From positions 1-54,252 of IMG/VR virus record IMGVR_UViG_3300017788_000032: DNA of 54,252 bases; one strand, written 5' to 3'. The notes beneath the pieces are model-generated. The model saw only the letters and a list, made by a program, of their open reading frames with translations, did not search any database and was not told the origin of the DNA. The stretch is from a virus. This document shows, one piece after another, positions 19,681 through 28,189 of this stretch. Both the position numbers and the translations under genes were made by a program. The stretch's first letter is position 1. Every line of letters begins with the position of its first letter.

Positions 19681-20163
19681 TTAGTTTATAAATGTGAATC
19701 CTGTATTACTTAATACACCTACAAGTCTAAAACTAGTAGTTGGATCGATTGTTACTATTGTTAATATTAAAGTTACCAAATATTGCTGATTCACCTCGTT
19801 TGGAGCTACGTTAATATTAAGAACTATTACTCGAGGTTCAAAAGTATTAAGCCCTTTAAGAATTATATTGCCAATATCAAAAGCATTGCTTTCAGTTACT
19901 GGTAAAAATAGGTATCTTTGAAGGTCTAATCCAAATAGCGGATTTAAAATCTTTTGACCTGGTATTGTAGTAAATAGATTAAAGATTGAATTTCTTACTG
20001 CAGCATAATCATAGTCGATTTTAAGATCTTTAATCTCTTTTCTTCTTAAAAATTCGTTGTTTTGTGTGTAGTCTAATTCTAGATCTAATAATAAATCAGT
20101 ATAGGTAAAATTACTTGTAGAGTCTTCAGGTTTTTGAATAGATTGAACTTTTATAGTTGCCAC
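19681..20163 (-). CDS. gp25: Baseplate wedge subunit gp25 (GPW/gp25 family)
   Basis: 160 aa. The region FNLFTTIPGQKILNPLFGLDLQRYLFLPV is the signature of gp25-like proteins (xxxGER/GQ-x-nPxfG). It is followed by the two-strand/helix core PRVIVLNINVAP. gp25 joins the wedge to the sheath initiation ring. The T4 type carries no lysozyme activity despite the fold name. The start is GTG at 20163, not the out-of-frame ATG two bases earlier, because only the GTG frame gives the family. A perfect TATAAATA late box sits 5 nt before it. First gene of the wedge operon. Confidence 0.9.
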   Translation of the reverse strand: MATIKVQSIQKPEDSTSNFTYTDLLLDLELDYTQNNEFLRRKEIKDLKIDYDYAAVRNSIFNLFTTIPGQKILNPLFGLDLQRYLFLPVTESNAFDIGNIILKGLNTFEPRVIVLNINVAPNEVNQQYLVTLILTIVTIDPTTSFRLVGVLSNTGFTFIN

Positions 20164-20168
20164 ATAGA

Positions 20169-20176
20169 TATTTATA
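20169..20176 (-). promoter_or_regulatory. Late promoter TATAAATA, 5 nt before GTG of gp25
   Basis: Exact T4 late consensus. With T4 geometry the first transcribed base would fall on the GTG itself, predicting a leaderless gp25 operon transcript. Confidence 0.75.
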
Positions 20177-20219
20177 CAACTTTATTTCTTTAAAACCTGG
20201 TTTTATTAATGATATAAAC

Positions 20220-20227
20220 AATAAATA
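20220..20227 (+). promoter_or_regulatory. Late promoter AATAAATA, 6 nt before ATG at 20234
   Basis: Late box on the plus strand, divergent from the gp25 promoter. The whole divergent intergenic region is 70 bp. Confidence 0.7.
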
Positions 20228-20233
20228 TTTTAA

Positions 20234-20836
20234 ATGAAGCGAAATTTTGTCAAATTATTTGAATCTGCATTACAGCGTTATTCTAGTGGTGGTTTTCTTA
20301 CCGGAGACGTAGTTGTTTTTAGAGAAGGAGCTATGAGCGATGAGTGGTTTAAGTCGTTAGGTAGTAATACTAAAGAGAAGATTAAAAACATGGTAAATAG
20401 TGGTTTAAATTTACGTGTATCTGCTATTAAAAATAAGTATCCTAATGTTGGTGGCGCGGGTAACACAGATTTTATAGGATCTGATGTAGATGTTGATATC
20501 ACGTCAGAAATTGCACCTGGTCGTTATATGGATTTTGTTACAGTTCCTGGTAGATTGCTCGAGCCTAAGAGTTCATACCCTAATTTACCTGAAGTACCTG
20601 AAGTATTTAAAAAAGACGATCCCAGTAAGCGCACAAACATAAAGCCAGAGGTTGTAAAGGACGAGCAAGAGGAAGTGCCTTTTTTCTCTCCAGCGCAAAC
20701 TCGTCTATCTGATGTTGGTAATAAAAAGCTATCAAAAGGTGATCGCGAATTAAAGAATCAAAATGTGAAGATACCTTCGTCTCCCGCCAAAGGTCATAAT
20801 GACCCGGCAAGCTATACAGCTAATTACCTTCCTTAA
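20234..20836 (+). CDS. Hypothetical late protein, 200 aa
   Basis: I do not recognise a family. The N-terminal half (KLFESALQRYSSGGFLTGDVVVF..., GSDVDVDITSEIAPG) looks globular. The C-terminal ~90 residues are charged and Pro/Lys-rich, likely disordered, ending PASYTANYLP. There is no signal peptide or membrane segment. A late box 6 nt upstream places it with virion genes, so a minor head or assembly protein is a reasonable guess. Its last 17 nt overlap the 3' end of the convergent gp44 gene. No Shine-Dalgarno is visible. Confidence 0.75.
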   Translation: MKRNFVKLFESALQRYSSGGFLTGDVVVFREGAMSDEWFKSLGSNTKEKIKNMVNSGLNLRVSAIKNKYPNVGGAGNTDFIGSDVDVDITSEIAPGRYMDFVTVPGRLLEPKSSYPNLPEVPEVFKKDDPSKRTNIKPEVVKDEQEEVPFFSPAQTRLSDVGNKKLSKGDRELKNQNVKIPSSPAKGHNDPASYTANYLP

Positions 20837-21758
20837 TATTAGATAGCGCAATAAAGCACGAATAACAGTTTATTTCTTGGTCTACTACAAAGCTGCTTCT
20901 ATAAATGTACTCAGATAGTGTTAAGAGATAGTCTCTCTTGAGACTATCTGCTAACTTAAGACGGTCGATGTAATTAAACAAGTTTCTCATCAATGTTACA
21001 TAGTCATGATTAAACTGATTTTCGTTTTCTATCAAAGCTTTTCTTAAAGTAGTAATATTTTTGTTCTGTATTTCTTTAAAGATAAGATCTAGAACCTCTT
21101 GATTGCCAGTTTCTGCTAAGTTAAGTGTGCCTGAAGAAGAAAATTTTTGTAATTCATTAATACATTTACGTAAATCAGGATAATTGCTTTTTATAAATTC
21201 TAAAAGTTTGGGTTTTTCAGTGTTTGGGATTTCTATCTTTTCTGCTTTTAAGATTAACGCGCATCTCTTAACTACCCCGTCAAGAGGCGGTGTCAAATCA
21301 AAACTTTGACATCTACTTTGTAGTGCCGGTATAACTCTGTACTTATAATTTGCTGTTAAAATAAATCTTGTAATCTTAGCAAACTCTTCCATCGTATTAC
21401 GTAGGGCTCGTTGAGCGTCCAATGATAGACCATCGGTTTCATCTAGAATAATAACCTTTATTTTACCATCAAAGCTTTTAGTCTGAGCAAAGCTTGTAAC
21501 TTTATTACGAATAGTATCAATTCCATTCTCATCACTTGCGTTTATATAGAGATATTGGCAATCTAATATATCGTTTACCAGGATTTTCGCAAGAGTGGTC
21601 TTACCTAACCCGGGGGTACCAAGGAATAATAGATTAGGTATTTCTTTTTTTGTCTTAAACGATTCAATTAATGGCTTATTGTTATCAGAAATAACAAAAT
21701 CACCTAGAGCTTTAGGTCTATATTTTTCAACCCAAAGATTATTAAAATCAACATTCAT
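20820..21758 (-). CDS. gp44: Clamp loader ATPase subunit gp44 (RFC-like AAA+)
   Basis: 312 aa, as in T4 gp44 (319 aa). It loads the gp45 sliding clamp onto primer-template DNA using ATP. Motifs: N-terminal VEKYRPK, Walker A GTPGLGKT (47-54), Walker B ending DETD (106-109) in place of DExD, sensor 1 RFILTANYK (~131-139) and the arginine-finger SRC motif (148-150). The ATG overlaps the dUTPase stop (TAATG), so it is coupled to dut and driven by the promoter at 22232-22259. The partner gp62 was not found in this window. Confidence 0.95.
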   Translation of the reverse strand: MNVDFNNLWVEKYRPKALGDFVISDNNKPLIESFKTKKEIPNLLFLGTPGLGKTTLAKILVNDILDCQYLYINASDENGIDTIRNKVTSFAQTKSFDGKIKVIILDETDGLSLDAQRALRNTMEEFAKITRFILTANYKYRVIPALQSRCQSFDLTPPLDGVVKRCALILKAEKIEIPNTEKPKLLEFIKSNYPDLRKCINELQKFSSSGTLNLAETGNQEVLDLIFKEIQNKNITTLRKALIENENQFNHDYVTLMRNLFNYIDRLKLADSLKRDYLLTLSEYIYRSSFVVDQEINCYSCFIALSNIKEGN

Positions 21759-22225
21759 TATTTACCTGAAGAACCAAATCCCTTTTCGCCTCGTTCGGAC
21801 TCTTCAACTTTACCCCATTCAACAGGCATAGAAAAGTTAAGATAAATGACAAACTGAGCAATTCTATCACCAGATTTAACTTCGTAGTCTTTATCCGTAA
21901 GATTATATAGTTTAATACCTGCATCCCCACGGTATCCGCAATCAATAATACCAGGATGTGCCATAATACCGTGTTTAAATCCCAATCCGCTACGGGACTC
22001 CACTTTTACCCAATATCCTTCTGGAATATAGGCAAATTTTAATCCAACACTGACCACTGCACTGCTTTTAGCGGGTATTATTTTATCCTCTATAGAGTAA
22101 ACATCGTAGCCGGTATCAGATTCATGGTTTTTTGTCGGTAATTTAGCTAAATCACTAGTCCTTTCAAATTTAAGTACCGGTAAAAATTGAATATTGGGGT
22201 CTATATCCTTAAAATTAGTATACAT
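21758..22225 (-). CDS. dut: dUTP diphosphatase
   Basis: 155 aa trimeric dUTPase hydrolysing dUTP to dUMP and PPi. All five family motifs are present: DTGYDVYS, ESRSGLGFKHG, GIIDCGYRGDAGIKLYN, GDRIAQFVI and the C-terminal RGEKGFGSSGK P-loop-like motif. It is the first gene of a two-gene unit with gp44. The start at 22225 follows a TATACT -10 box by only 6 nt, leaving no room for a Shine-Dalgarno. It keeps uracil out of phage DNA and supplies dUMP for dTTP synthesis. Confidence 0.96.
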   Translation of the reverse strand: MYTNFKDIDPNIQFLPVLKFERTSDLAKLPTKNHESDTGYDVYSIEDKIIPAKSSAVVSVGLKFAYIPEGYWVKVESRSGLGFKHGIMAHPGIIDCGYRGDAGIKLYNLTDKDYEVKSGDRIAQFVIYLNFSMPVEWGKVEESERGEKGFGSSGK

Positions 22226-22231
22226 TCTTAT

Positions 22232-22259
22232 AGTATAATATGAGTTTATAAAAGATCAA
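22232..22259 (-). promoter_or_regulatory. Sigma70-like early promoter of dut-gp44
   Basis: -10 TATACT at 22232-22237, 16-nt spacer, -35 TTGATC at 22254-22259. Only 6 nt separate the -10 box from the ATG, so the predicted transcript starts at or next to the AUG. Confidence 0.55.
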
Positions 22260-22264
22260 TAGGC

Positions 22265-22272
22265 TATAAATA
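22265..22272 (+). promoter_or_regulatory. Late promoter TATAAATA, 5 nt before ATG at 22278
   Basis: Exact late consensus, divergent from the early dut promoter within a 52-bp intergenic gap. Confidence 0.75.
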
Positions 22273-22277
22273 TTATT

Positions 22278-22742
22278 ATGAGTGAAGAGCTTAATGAAAT
22301 GGTGGGTGATCTACTAGAACAGCTTCAAGATGCAAATCAAAAAGCAGAGCAAGCTAAAAAAGAGAATAACCCTCTTAAAAAAGAAGATATGGAAAGATTT
22401 GTGGTGGAGAAAGCTGGCAAATTAGTAGAGGAAAGCTTAGAAGTTGTGTCTAATGTAAAGGAATACATCTCTTCTGCACCTGAAAGCAAGGATGTTGGTA
22501 GTTTAGCAGAGTTAATAGCTGCAACTTCAACAGCGATTGAGACGTTAAACAAGATTATAGTAACGGATAAAAAGAACGAAACTACAATTAAAGCAAAAGA
22601 GATGGATATTACTTCTAGAAAAGAGCTTAAAGAGGTAGATAATAACACAAAATTACTAGCCACAAGAGAGCAAGTGTTTAAGATGTTAATAGATAGTGCA
22701 AATAAGAGCGCTAAAATTATTGACGCTGAAATAGTAGAGTAA
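22278..22742 (+). CDS. Helical protein, candidate small terminase subunit (gp16-like)
   Basis: 154 aa, almost entirely helical and charged. Residues ~40-110 (KAGKLVEESLEVVSNV..., AELIAATSTAIETLNKI..., TTIKAKEMDI) follow the pattern I associate with T4-like gp16: a helical pair with a stretch of conserved Leu/Ile, then a Lys-rich tail. gp16 oligomerises and feeds DNA to gp17. The size matches (T4 gp16 164 aa). It has its own exact late promoter but is not next to gp17, which lies about 14 kb away. A scaffold or core protein is the main alternative. Confidence 0.45.
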   Translation: MSEELNEMVGDLLEQLQDANQKAEQAKKENNPLKKEDMERFVVEKAGKLVEESLEVVSNVKEYISSAPESKDVGSLAELIAATSTAIETLNKIIVTDKKNETTIKAKEMDITSRKELKEVDNNTKLLATREQVFKMLIDSANKSAKIIDAEIVE

Positions 22743-22743
22743 T

Positions 22744-24867
22744 TTAACTGTCTTTCTTATTATCACATTCAAAGAATGTCTTATAAAAGTCTTTAAATAT
22801 TTGTCCAAAATCAGGAACAAGACCTTTAATCATTTTAACAAAATCATCACCCTTAGGGAACTTGGGTATTAAAGCTTTAATCTTATCTTGAAGTGATTCG
22901 AAGTCGAAATCAATATCGCCATTTACAAGATTACCAAAATCGACCTTACCAATAACTGGTAATCTAAAATCACAAACAATATTCTTTAGACTTTGAGCTG
23001 TTTGAAATACGGATTGAGGGTTGTTGAGATTAGAAAAGCTTGTATTTGAAAGTAGAGCATATATTTCTGGAAATGATCCTGGATCGATTGAAGGTAAAGC
23101 GTTAGGTAGATTATTAATAGGAGCAGAAAGCAGTAAAGGAATAGAATTTAATGATTCTGTTAAATTAGAAATAGGAGCTGTAAGGCCTTGAAGACCAGGC
23201 ATACTGGTAATACCCACTTGATCTACCTTATTTTGAAGTTCTGCAAGTAAAGTATTAGGGGCTTTCAAAGAAGCTAGAGCAGAATCAAGCTTTGCTTGTG
23301 CGGATTCGGTATATGATATAGGAAGCTGAGTAATTTTATACTCTCTTTCTTGATATTTAAATATATCATCTATTTCACCGGTTGTGGGGTTGTTAGTTTG
23401 CGTAAAACAATCTTTAACACACAGAAAATCACCTATAGTTCTAGAACTTATAGAGTGTTTATACTTTTTCTGTAGTAAGTCTACTAGTTGTATCTTTCCT
23501 TCAACATTAATTTCATAGTATATGCTGTCTATACGTTGTAAATTTTTAGATTCTGTATCTCTTGGGTTATATCCGGTATTATCATTTAAGTTGCTGAAGT
23601 AAGAAACATAATCTCCGGTATTTTCAAATGTAGATGTAATTTCAGCTGTATAGTCTGGCTGAGCTGGTACATTATTGTTGTAGTAATTTATGTCTGTAAC
23701 TAAATTTAATGAATGAGGTTGAGTGGTATCTGTAGCAATATTGGTTTCATCAGATGTTTTTTGAAGGTTAACAACGTTTTGCTTTAAAATTTCAGTGGTG
23801 TCTGAACTAGCATTCTCTGAAACTACAACTAGCTCTTCTGGTAATTTGTTAGAAATTGATCCAGGTATTACATCTGGTGCCCCATAATTATTAGGAATGT
23901 CAAAAAACGGTGAAATGGTGTCGTTGTACTGGGTATTTGTTAATGTACCGATACTATCGCTTGCAGGGCTAAAGAAAAAATCGTCACCATAAGAAATTTG
24001 ATCGGAAGAATACTCAGCATTTACCTGTGTTTGTATTTCATCTGGTAGTCCAAAGTATTTTTTATACCAAAAGAAAGAAAAGTCATTCGGGTATTCCTTT
24101 AAACTGGTATTTAATTCATTAAAAAATGCAGTTTGATCTTCGATTGGGTTGGGTGAAGTCTTTGTTTTATTGTATTTTATAGCAGTCTGGATTTGAGGTT
24201 GTAGATTTCCTGGCGATGTAGGTTTAGGGGGCTGCGTAGTAGGCGGTGTTTGAGTGTTAGGCTTAGGAAAAGAAGTTTGTTTTGGAGTAAAATTAGGTGG
24301 AATTTTATTAGCTTTAATTTCCCAATGCCAGTTTTCGCCTGCTATATTATTAAAACCGTAATTTTTTGCGTTGTTTCTTAACCATCTTAATGTTTCAGGG
24401 CTACTGGAAACAGAAATATCTAATGCTAACCCTAATCCGTGATTAGAAGTTCCGGGTCTTGCAGCTCCTCCCCCTTTAGCAGGATTATAAGGCCCTAGTT
24501 TTTTATATAATCTTACCTGTTCTTCATACGACCTATAACTATCATTTATTTTAAAGGTACGACCGGTATCTCTCTCAAAGTCAGCTTTCATTTTACTGTA
24601 TTGCTCTGCAACATAAGGATTAAGATAATGACCATTTCCTATGGAAACTAGTTGATTTGGGTCACTAGTACTGAGCCTACCGTTAAGACCAAAGCTAGCC
24701 CTGCCGCTTCTTCCGCTTGTACCTGTTCCTAAATCACTGCTAGACTCCTGATTACTGCCTATAGCTGTTGGAAAGGTAGTATTTCTATTAACCAGATCTA
24801 TATTTTTGGAAGGAGCTACAAAAGAAAGATCAGGATAACTAGTTCTTGTATTTGTTTTAACAGCCAT
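22744..24867 (-). CDS. Baseplate hub protein with M15 D,D-peptidase domain
   Basis: 707 aa. Residues ~75-185 form an M15/VanY-type peptidase: SYRSYEEQVRLY, the zinc motif SNHGLGLALD (H143, D150) and NWHWE (H181). These residues cleave peptidoglycan stem peptides. The N-terminal 70 residues are low-complexity. Residues ~195-250 are a Pro/Thr-rich linker, and the remaining ~450 residues look structural, ending in an acidic/Lys tail. In T4 the hub lysozyme is gp5; here a peptidase seems to take that puncturing role. The ATG overlaps the stop of the upstream hub gene (TAATG), giving tight coupling. Confidence 0.8.
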   Translation of the reverse strand: MAVKTNTRTSYPDLSFVAPSKNIDLVNRNTTFPTAIGSNQESSSDLGTGTSGRSGRASFGLNGRLSTSDPNQLVSIGNGHYLNPYVAEQYSKMKADFERDTGRTFKINDSYRSYEEQVRLYKKLGPYNPAKGGGAARPGTSNHGLGLALDISVSSSPETLRWLRNNAKNYGFNNIAGENWHWEIKANKIPPNFTPKQTSFPKPNTQTPPTTQPPKPTSPGNLQPQIQTAIKYNKTKTSPNPIEDQTAFFNELNTSLKEYPNDFSFFWYKKYFGLPDEIQTQVNAEYSSDQISYGDDFFFSPASDSIGTLTNTQYNDTISPFFDIPNNYGAPDVIPGSISNKLPEELVVVSENASSDTTEILKQNVVNLQKTSDETNIATDTTQPHSLNLVTDINYYNNNVPAQPDYTAEITSTFENTGDYVSYFSNLNDNTGYNPRDTESKNLQRIDSIYYEINVEGKIQLVDLLQKKYKHSISSRTIGDFLCVKDCFTQTNNPTTGEIDDIFKYQEREYKITQLPISYTESAQAKLDSALASLKAPNTLLAELQNKVDQVGITSMPGLQGLTAPISNLTESLNSIPLLLSAPINNLPNALPSIDPGSFPEIYALLSNTSFSNLNNPQSVFQTAQSLKNIVCDFRLPVIGKVDFGNLVNGDIDFDFESLQDKIKALIPKFPKGDDFVKMIKGLVPDFGQIFKDFYKTFFECDNKKDS

Positions 24868-26453
24868 TACTTAGCCTCCGTGGTTAATTGTGTATTATCA
24901 TAATTATAAGTTTTAATACACCTTAATTCATTAAAATACTCGTTGCCCTCAAAAATATGCTTTACTTCTACTACAAAATAAACGCCTAAAATTTTACTAT
25001 CAAAATCGCTCCATGCAAAAGAACCATCTCTATTAATGCCTATAAATTTACCTGCTTGTCTATGTGTAGAACCGGGTACTTTAAATAAGACTGTATTGTT
25101 TAAAAATATACTATTAAAAAGTGCTTTATTTCTACCGGCTGAAAACTGTTGTAAAGTGTTATCTCCGATAACAGTAAATATATTCTTAACATTTTTTTGC
25201 TGTAATCTATATTCGCCGGGATAAAAATTAGGATAAGCCCCTTTAAAGCTTACTGAATTAAAGGGTTTTACGTAATTTGTGTCGTAAGTACTGACAGTAC
25301 TTTGAATGGTGTGTTGTGCTTGGTGAATATCGAATTGTCTTTCATCGTGATTATAGCTATGAACTAAAACTGATACAAGATCTTGTTGAGAATAGAGACC
25401 GGGCATAGGGTCATAATTAAAATTATTAATTGTGCCATACTTGTCTAAGAATAAAGCGTTAGGCGGAGTATAATCTACACTTTCAATTAAAAAGTTGTTT
25501 TCATCTGAATATAATCCCAGTTTGAAAGTTTCAAGATAACTTTCACCTATTTGAGCAGTACTGTTGTTATTAGATGCATCAAGCGCTTCATTAAAAATAC
25601 CATTTATGCTTTGAAAATTAAATTCAGATGAATTTCTTTCTATTCTCAAAAAGGCTTGATCATATTGATTAGAGGAACTAGAAACATGTCTAGATACTAT
25701 ATAATCCAGGCAGTCTAAACCTTTATATCCTGCAGGAGCTGAAAAGAATAGATTTGTAGAGCCTTCTTCGAATTTTTCACCTATAGTAACAGGCCACCCA
25801 TCATCTTCATTAAAGAAATCTAATAAAAATGTTTTTAAAGCGTTTCCGGTAGGTATACCCCTTTCTAAATTATCGGCATTATTAACATCGGTAGAATCTA
25901 GAAAATTTGCAGTTGAGTAATATGAGTTTTTTTCGCGTAGAAGTTCATAATACATATCCCAAAAATATAGTTTTTTAAGTTTTTCTCCAGGTGCTTTTCC
26001 AAGAATTTCTTCAGTTTCATATATACTAAAATTAAAAGATAGCTTAAATGCTTTTTCTGCATCTTTATCGTTTTCATAATCGTAGTTTGTATCTTCTGTT
26101 AAAACAGGCATGATATCAACAATTAAAACATCGCGTGAATCGCCTTTAAAAATAAATCCTTTTTCGGGCTTAAATGAGTTGCTATTAGAAGTTAAATTTT
26201 CCTGATTTTTAAAATCAATCATTCTCTCTGTGGCATCAAACGTATTGTTAATTACAATGTATCCTTTATGATAGAAATTGGTAAAATTATCTAAAATAAC
26301 AAGACTATTAATTGCGCCTATTTTTAATTGTTGATATCGACCATCTGCAGTAAAAAGACCTACATTAAACCTGTAAGGGTTGTTATTAATAATATTTTTA
26401 AACTCGTTATTGTTATTAGATAACTCACGAGACGAAGTAATTAAGTTTGCCAT
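24867..26453 (-). CDS. Baseplate hub protein, gp27-like
   Basis: 528 aa, no catalytic motif. Starts with an N-terminal segment containing NPYRFNVGLFTADG and AINSLVILDNFTNFYHKGYIVINNT, a pattern of hub/tube-like beta domains. Ends with a VYFVVEVKHIFEGNEYFNELRCIKTY strand set. The position directly before the peptidase hub protein and after gp53 matches the gp27-gp5 pairing of T4. I infer it forms the trimeric hub ring. Assignment is by size, context and beta-rich character rather than a diagnostic motif. Its ATG lies 1 nt after the gp53 stop. Confidence 0.6.
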   Translation of the reverse strand: MANLITSSRELSNNNNEFKNIINNNPYRFNVGLFTADGRYQQLKIGAINSLVILDNFTNFYHKGYIVINNTFDATERMIDFKNQENLTSNSNSFKPEKGFIFKGDSRDVLIVDIMPVLTEDTNYDYENDKDAEKAFKLSFNFSIYETEEILGKAPGEKLKKLYFWDMYYELLREKNSYYSTANFLDSTDVNNADNLERGIPTGNALKTFLLDFFNEDDGWPVTIGEKFEEGSTNLFFSAPAGYKGLDCLDYIVSRHVSSSSNQYDQAFLRIERNSSEFNFQSINGIFNEALDASNNNSTAQIGESYLETFKLGLYSDENNFLIESVDYTPPNALFLDKYGTINNFNYDPMPGLYSQQDLVSVLVHSYNHDERQFDIHQAQHTIQSTVSTYDTNYVKPFNSVSFKGAYPNFYPGEYRLQQKNVKNIFTVIGDNTLQQFSAGRNKALFNSIFLNNTVLFKVPGSTHRQAGKFIGINRDGSFAWSDFDSKILGVYFVVEVKHIFEGNEYFNELRCIKTYNYDNTQLTTEAK

Positions 26454-26454
26454 A

Positions 26455-26817
26455 TTACTTTAAAGCGTTTCTTATTTCATTCAATACTACTGAAACATAT
26501 TCTTTTTTAATAATTTTAATAACTGTGCCTTGATTAGGCATTTTTATTGGGTTGTAAATTTTATTAACCAGGCATATTAACCACCATAAATCGATAGTCC
26601 TGTAAGCGTTAAAGCTAATTATAGTCCATGGCATTTTTTGACTAATAGATTGGTAGGCTATATACTCCTCGCTTATTTGATCAGGCATATAAACCGATTG
26701 AAGTAGGTTGTAATAATATTGATTTTGCTCAGTAGTGTATAATTTAAAGATATTCTCGTATCTTGTAATTCTTAGAGAAGGTAACGTATTAACGTTATTT
26801 TGATAAACTCCTTCCAT
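26455..26817 (-). CDS. gp53: Baseplate wedge protein gp53
   Basis: 120 aa. The central stretch MPWTIISFNAYRTIDLWWLICLVN with NKIYNPIKMPNQGTVIKI is the gp53 signature: a Trp-rich helix followed by a LysM-like beta segment. gp53 clamps inner wedge arms together around the hub. It is shorter than T4 gp53 (196 aa) and lacks an N-terminal extension. A late box 5 nt before the ATG opens the transcription unit gp53-hub-peptidase. Confidence 0.8.
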   Translation of the reverse strand: MEGVYQNNVNTLPSLRITRYENIFKLYTTEQNQYYYNLLQSVYMPDQISEEYIAYQSISQKMPWTIISFNAYRTIDLWWLICLVNKIYNPIKMPNQGTVIKIIKKEYVSVVLNEIRNALK

Positions 26818-26822
26818 GTAGA

Positions 26823-26829
26823 TATTTAT
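26823..26829 (-). promoter_or_regulatory. Late promoter ATAAATA, 5 nt before ATG of gp53
   Basis: Strict ATAAATA core (preceded by G) at leaderless spacing. Confidence 0.7.
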
Positions 26830-26837
26830 CTTAAGAA

Positions 26838-28181
26838 TTAAGGACCTACAGGCAAGCCAGGTATAGGATTATTAGTATCTACTGGATTTTGCGCAGGTGC
26901 ATTACTATTTTGAGTAGATGAATTTAAGAACGGGTTTAATACATTGTTTATACCAAGACCCAAAGTATTAGTAGTAACTATATTATTTTTATTAAGAACA
27001 GAATACATAAAGTTTCTTGACTCTGGCAATAAGCTCTTAATTGTAATTCTAACCCTATATGCATCTGGAACTATTGTTGTAATATTACGTAAAACTGAAT
27101 TATTGCTAAATCCTCTAATTGGAATAGTAGTAGAATCCCCTTCTCTTACAGGCCCAGTTAATGGTGCAGATGCATCAACGTTTAAATTATCTACTACAGA
27201 GAGACCGAATGATAATTCCCTTCTTGAACCTATAAAATCTACTCCTAGTCCTGATATATAGCAAAAAGGAAGAAATTTTACTCCAGGTATTTCTACTTGA
27301 TAAAGCGGGGGTGGGTCAATAACCGAAACATTTTTTCTAGAAGGCTTGTTGTTATATAAAATTAAAAACAATAGCTCCCAGTTTCTTATAACATCATTAA
27401 AAGTAACAGATCCAGTATTGATTAGAGGAAATTCAAAAGAAAACTCTTCACCTTCTGTGGGATAATTATAGAACTTAGCTCTTTCAACAAACGTAACTTG
27501 TGTGGGTGCTCTTAAAGCACTAGTAATTTCTGCAAGATCAGTAACTAAATCAACACCTTGTTTTAAAAAGCTTAAAGCTGTACCTCCAGCAATATCATTT
27601 GAAAATGCGTTGGCTTGTGTATTATTTCTATTATCAAAATAAGGTAAGATAAACGACCAACCTGTAGGTTCGGTTATGTAGAGATTTTGGTATGGTAAAA
27701 GATAGGGGTTATTAGTATAAACATCGTTGTTGTCCTGTAAGTAGGGTTGTTGATTATACCAATCAGTAACAGCTTGACCGGCTTCTGACTCCCTAACAGC
27801 TTGCGTTTGTTTTTTAACCCAGTTATTAATAGGATTAGAAATATTGGTAGGTAATTTATTAACTAAACCGGTTAAATTATTTTTAGTTACACCAAATGAA
27901 TATTTTAACTGAGATATAAGGGCGTTCGACTTAAGTCTTTTTTCATTTAAAATAATTCTAGGTACTTCTTGTCTTGATTCTTTTAATTTGGAGTAAGTCC
28001 AATAAAAATCGTTAACCACATCTACTACTCCTCCTTGCGCATTACTAGTGGTAGCTGCTATTCCGGATCCTACTGGTGTGTTATTAGGGGAGATTAAAAT
28101 AGGAGGTTCTACATCTACTGTATTATCACGCTTGTAATCTGTATAATTTTTAGTTCTAGATACTGAAAAAACGTGATTCAT
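26838..28181 (-). CDS. Baseplate tail-tube cap protein, gp48-like
   Basis: 447 aa. The C-terminal half has LYQVEIPGVKFLPFCYISGLGVDFIG, then RRELSFGLSVVDN and PDAYRVRITIKSLLPESRNF. This is the tube-like fold seen in gp48/gp54-type proteins that bridge hub and tail tube. The N-terminal ~150 residues are more variable and helical. It lies between the tape measure gene and gp53, the expected place for hub-tube adaptors. Whether it is gp48 or gp54 cannot be decided here; the 302-aa product at 31629-32537 could be the partner. Confidence 0.55.
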   Translation of the reverse strand: MNHVFSVSRTKNYTDYKRDNTVDVEPPILISPNNTPVGSGIAATTSNAQGGVVDVVNDFYWTYSKLKESRQEVPRIILNEKRLKSNALISQLKYSFGVTKNNLTGLVNKLPTNISNPINNWVKKQTQAVRESEAGQAVTDWYNQQPYLQDNNDVYTNNPYLLPYQNLYITEPTGWSFILPYFDNRNNTQANAFSNDIAGGTALSFLKQGVDLVTDLAEITSALRAPTQVTFVERAKFYNYPTEGEEFSFEFPLINTGSVTFNDVIRNWELLFLILYNNKPSRKNVSVIDPPPLYQVEIPGVKFLPFCYISGLGVDFIGSRRELSFGLSVVDNLNVDASAPLTGPVREGDSTTIPIRGFSNNSVLRNITTIVPDAYRVRITIKSLLPESRNFMYSVLNKNNIVTTNTLGLGINNVLNPFLNSSTQNSNAPAQNPVDTNNPIPGLPVGP

Positions 28182-28189
28182 ATTATTAC

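Noticed and set aside
19681-20163. gp25 start at the ATG overlapping 20163
   Set aside because: That ATG is out of frame and stops after four codons; GTG gives the gp25 family.
24867-24890. GGAGG before the ATG at 24867 as a real Shine-Dalgarno
   Set aside because: It is part of the coding sequence TEAK of the upstream gene and could be chance; not counted for or against the leaderless model.
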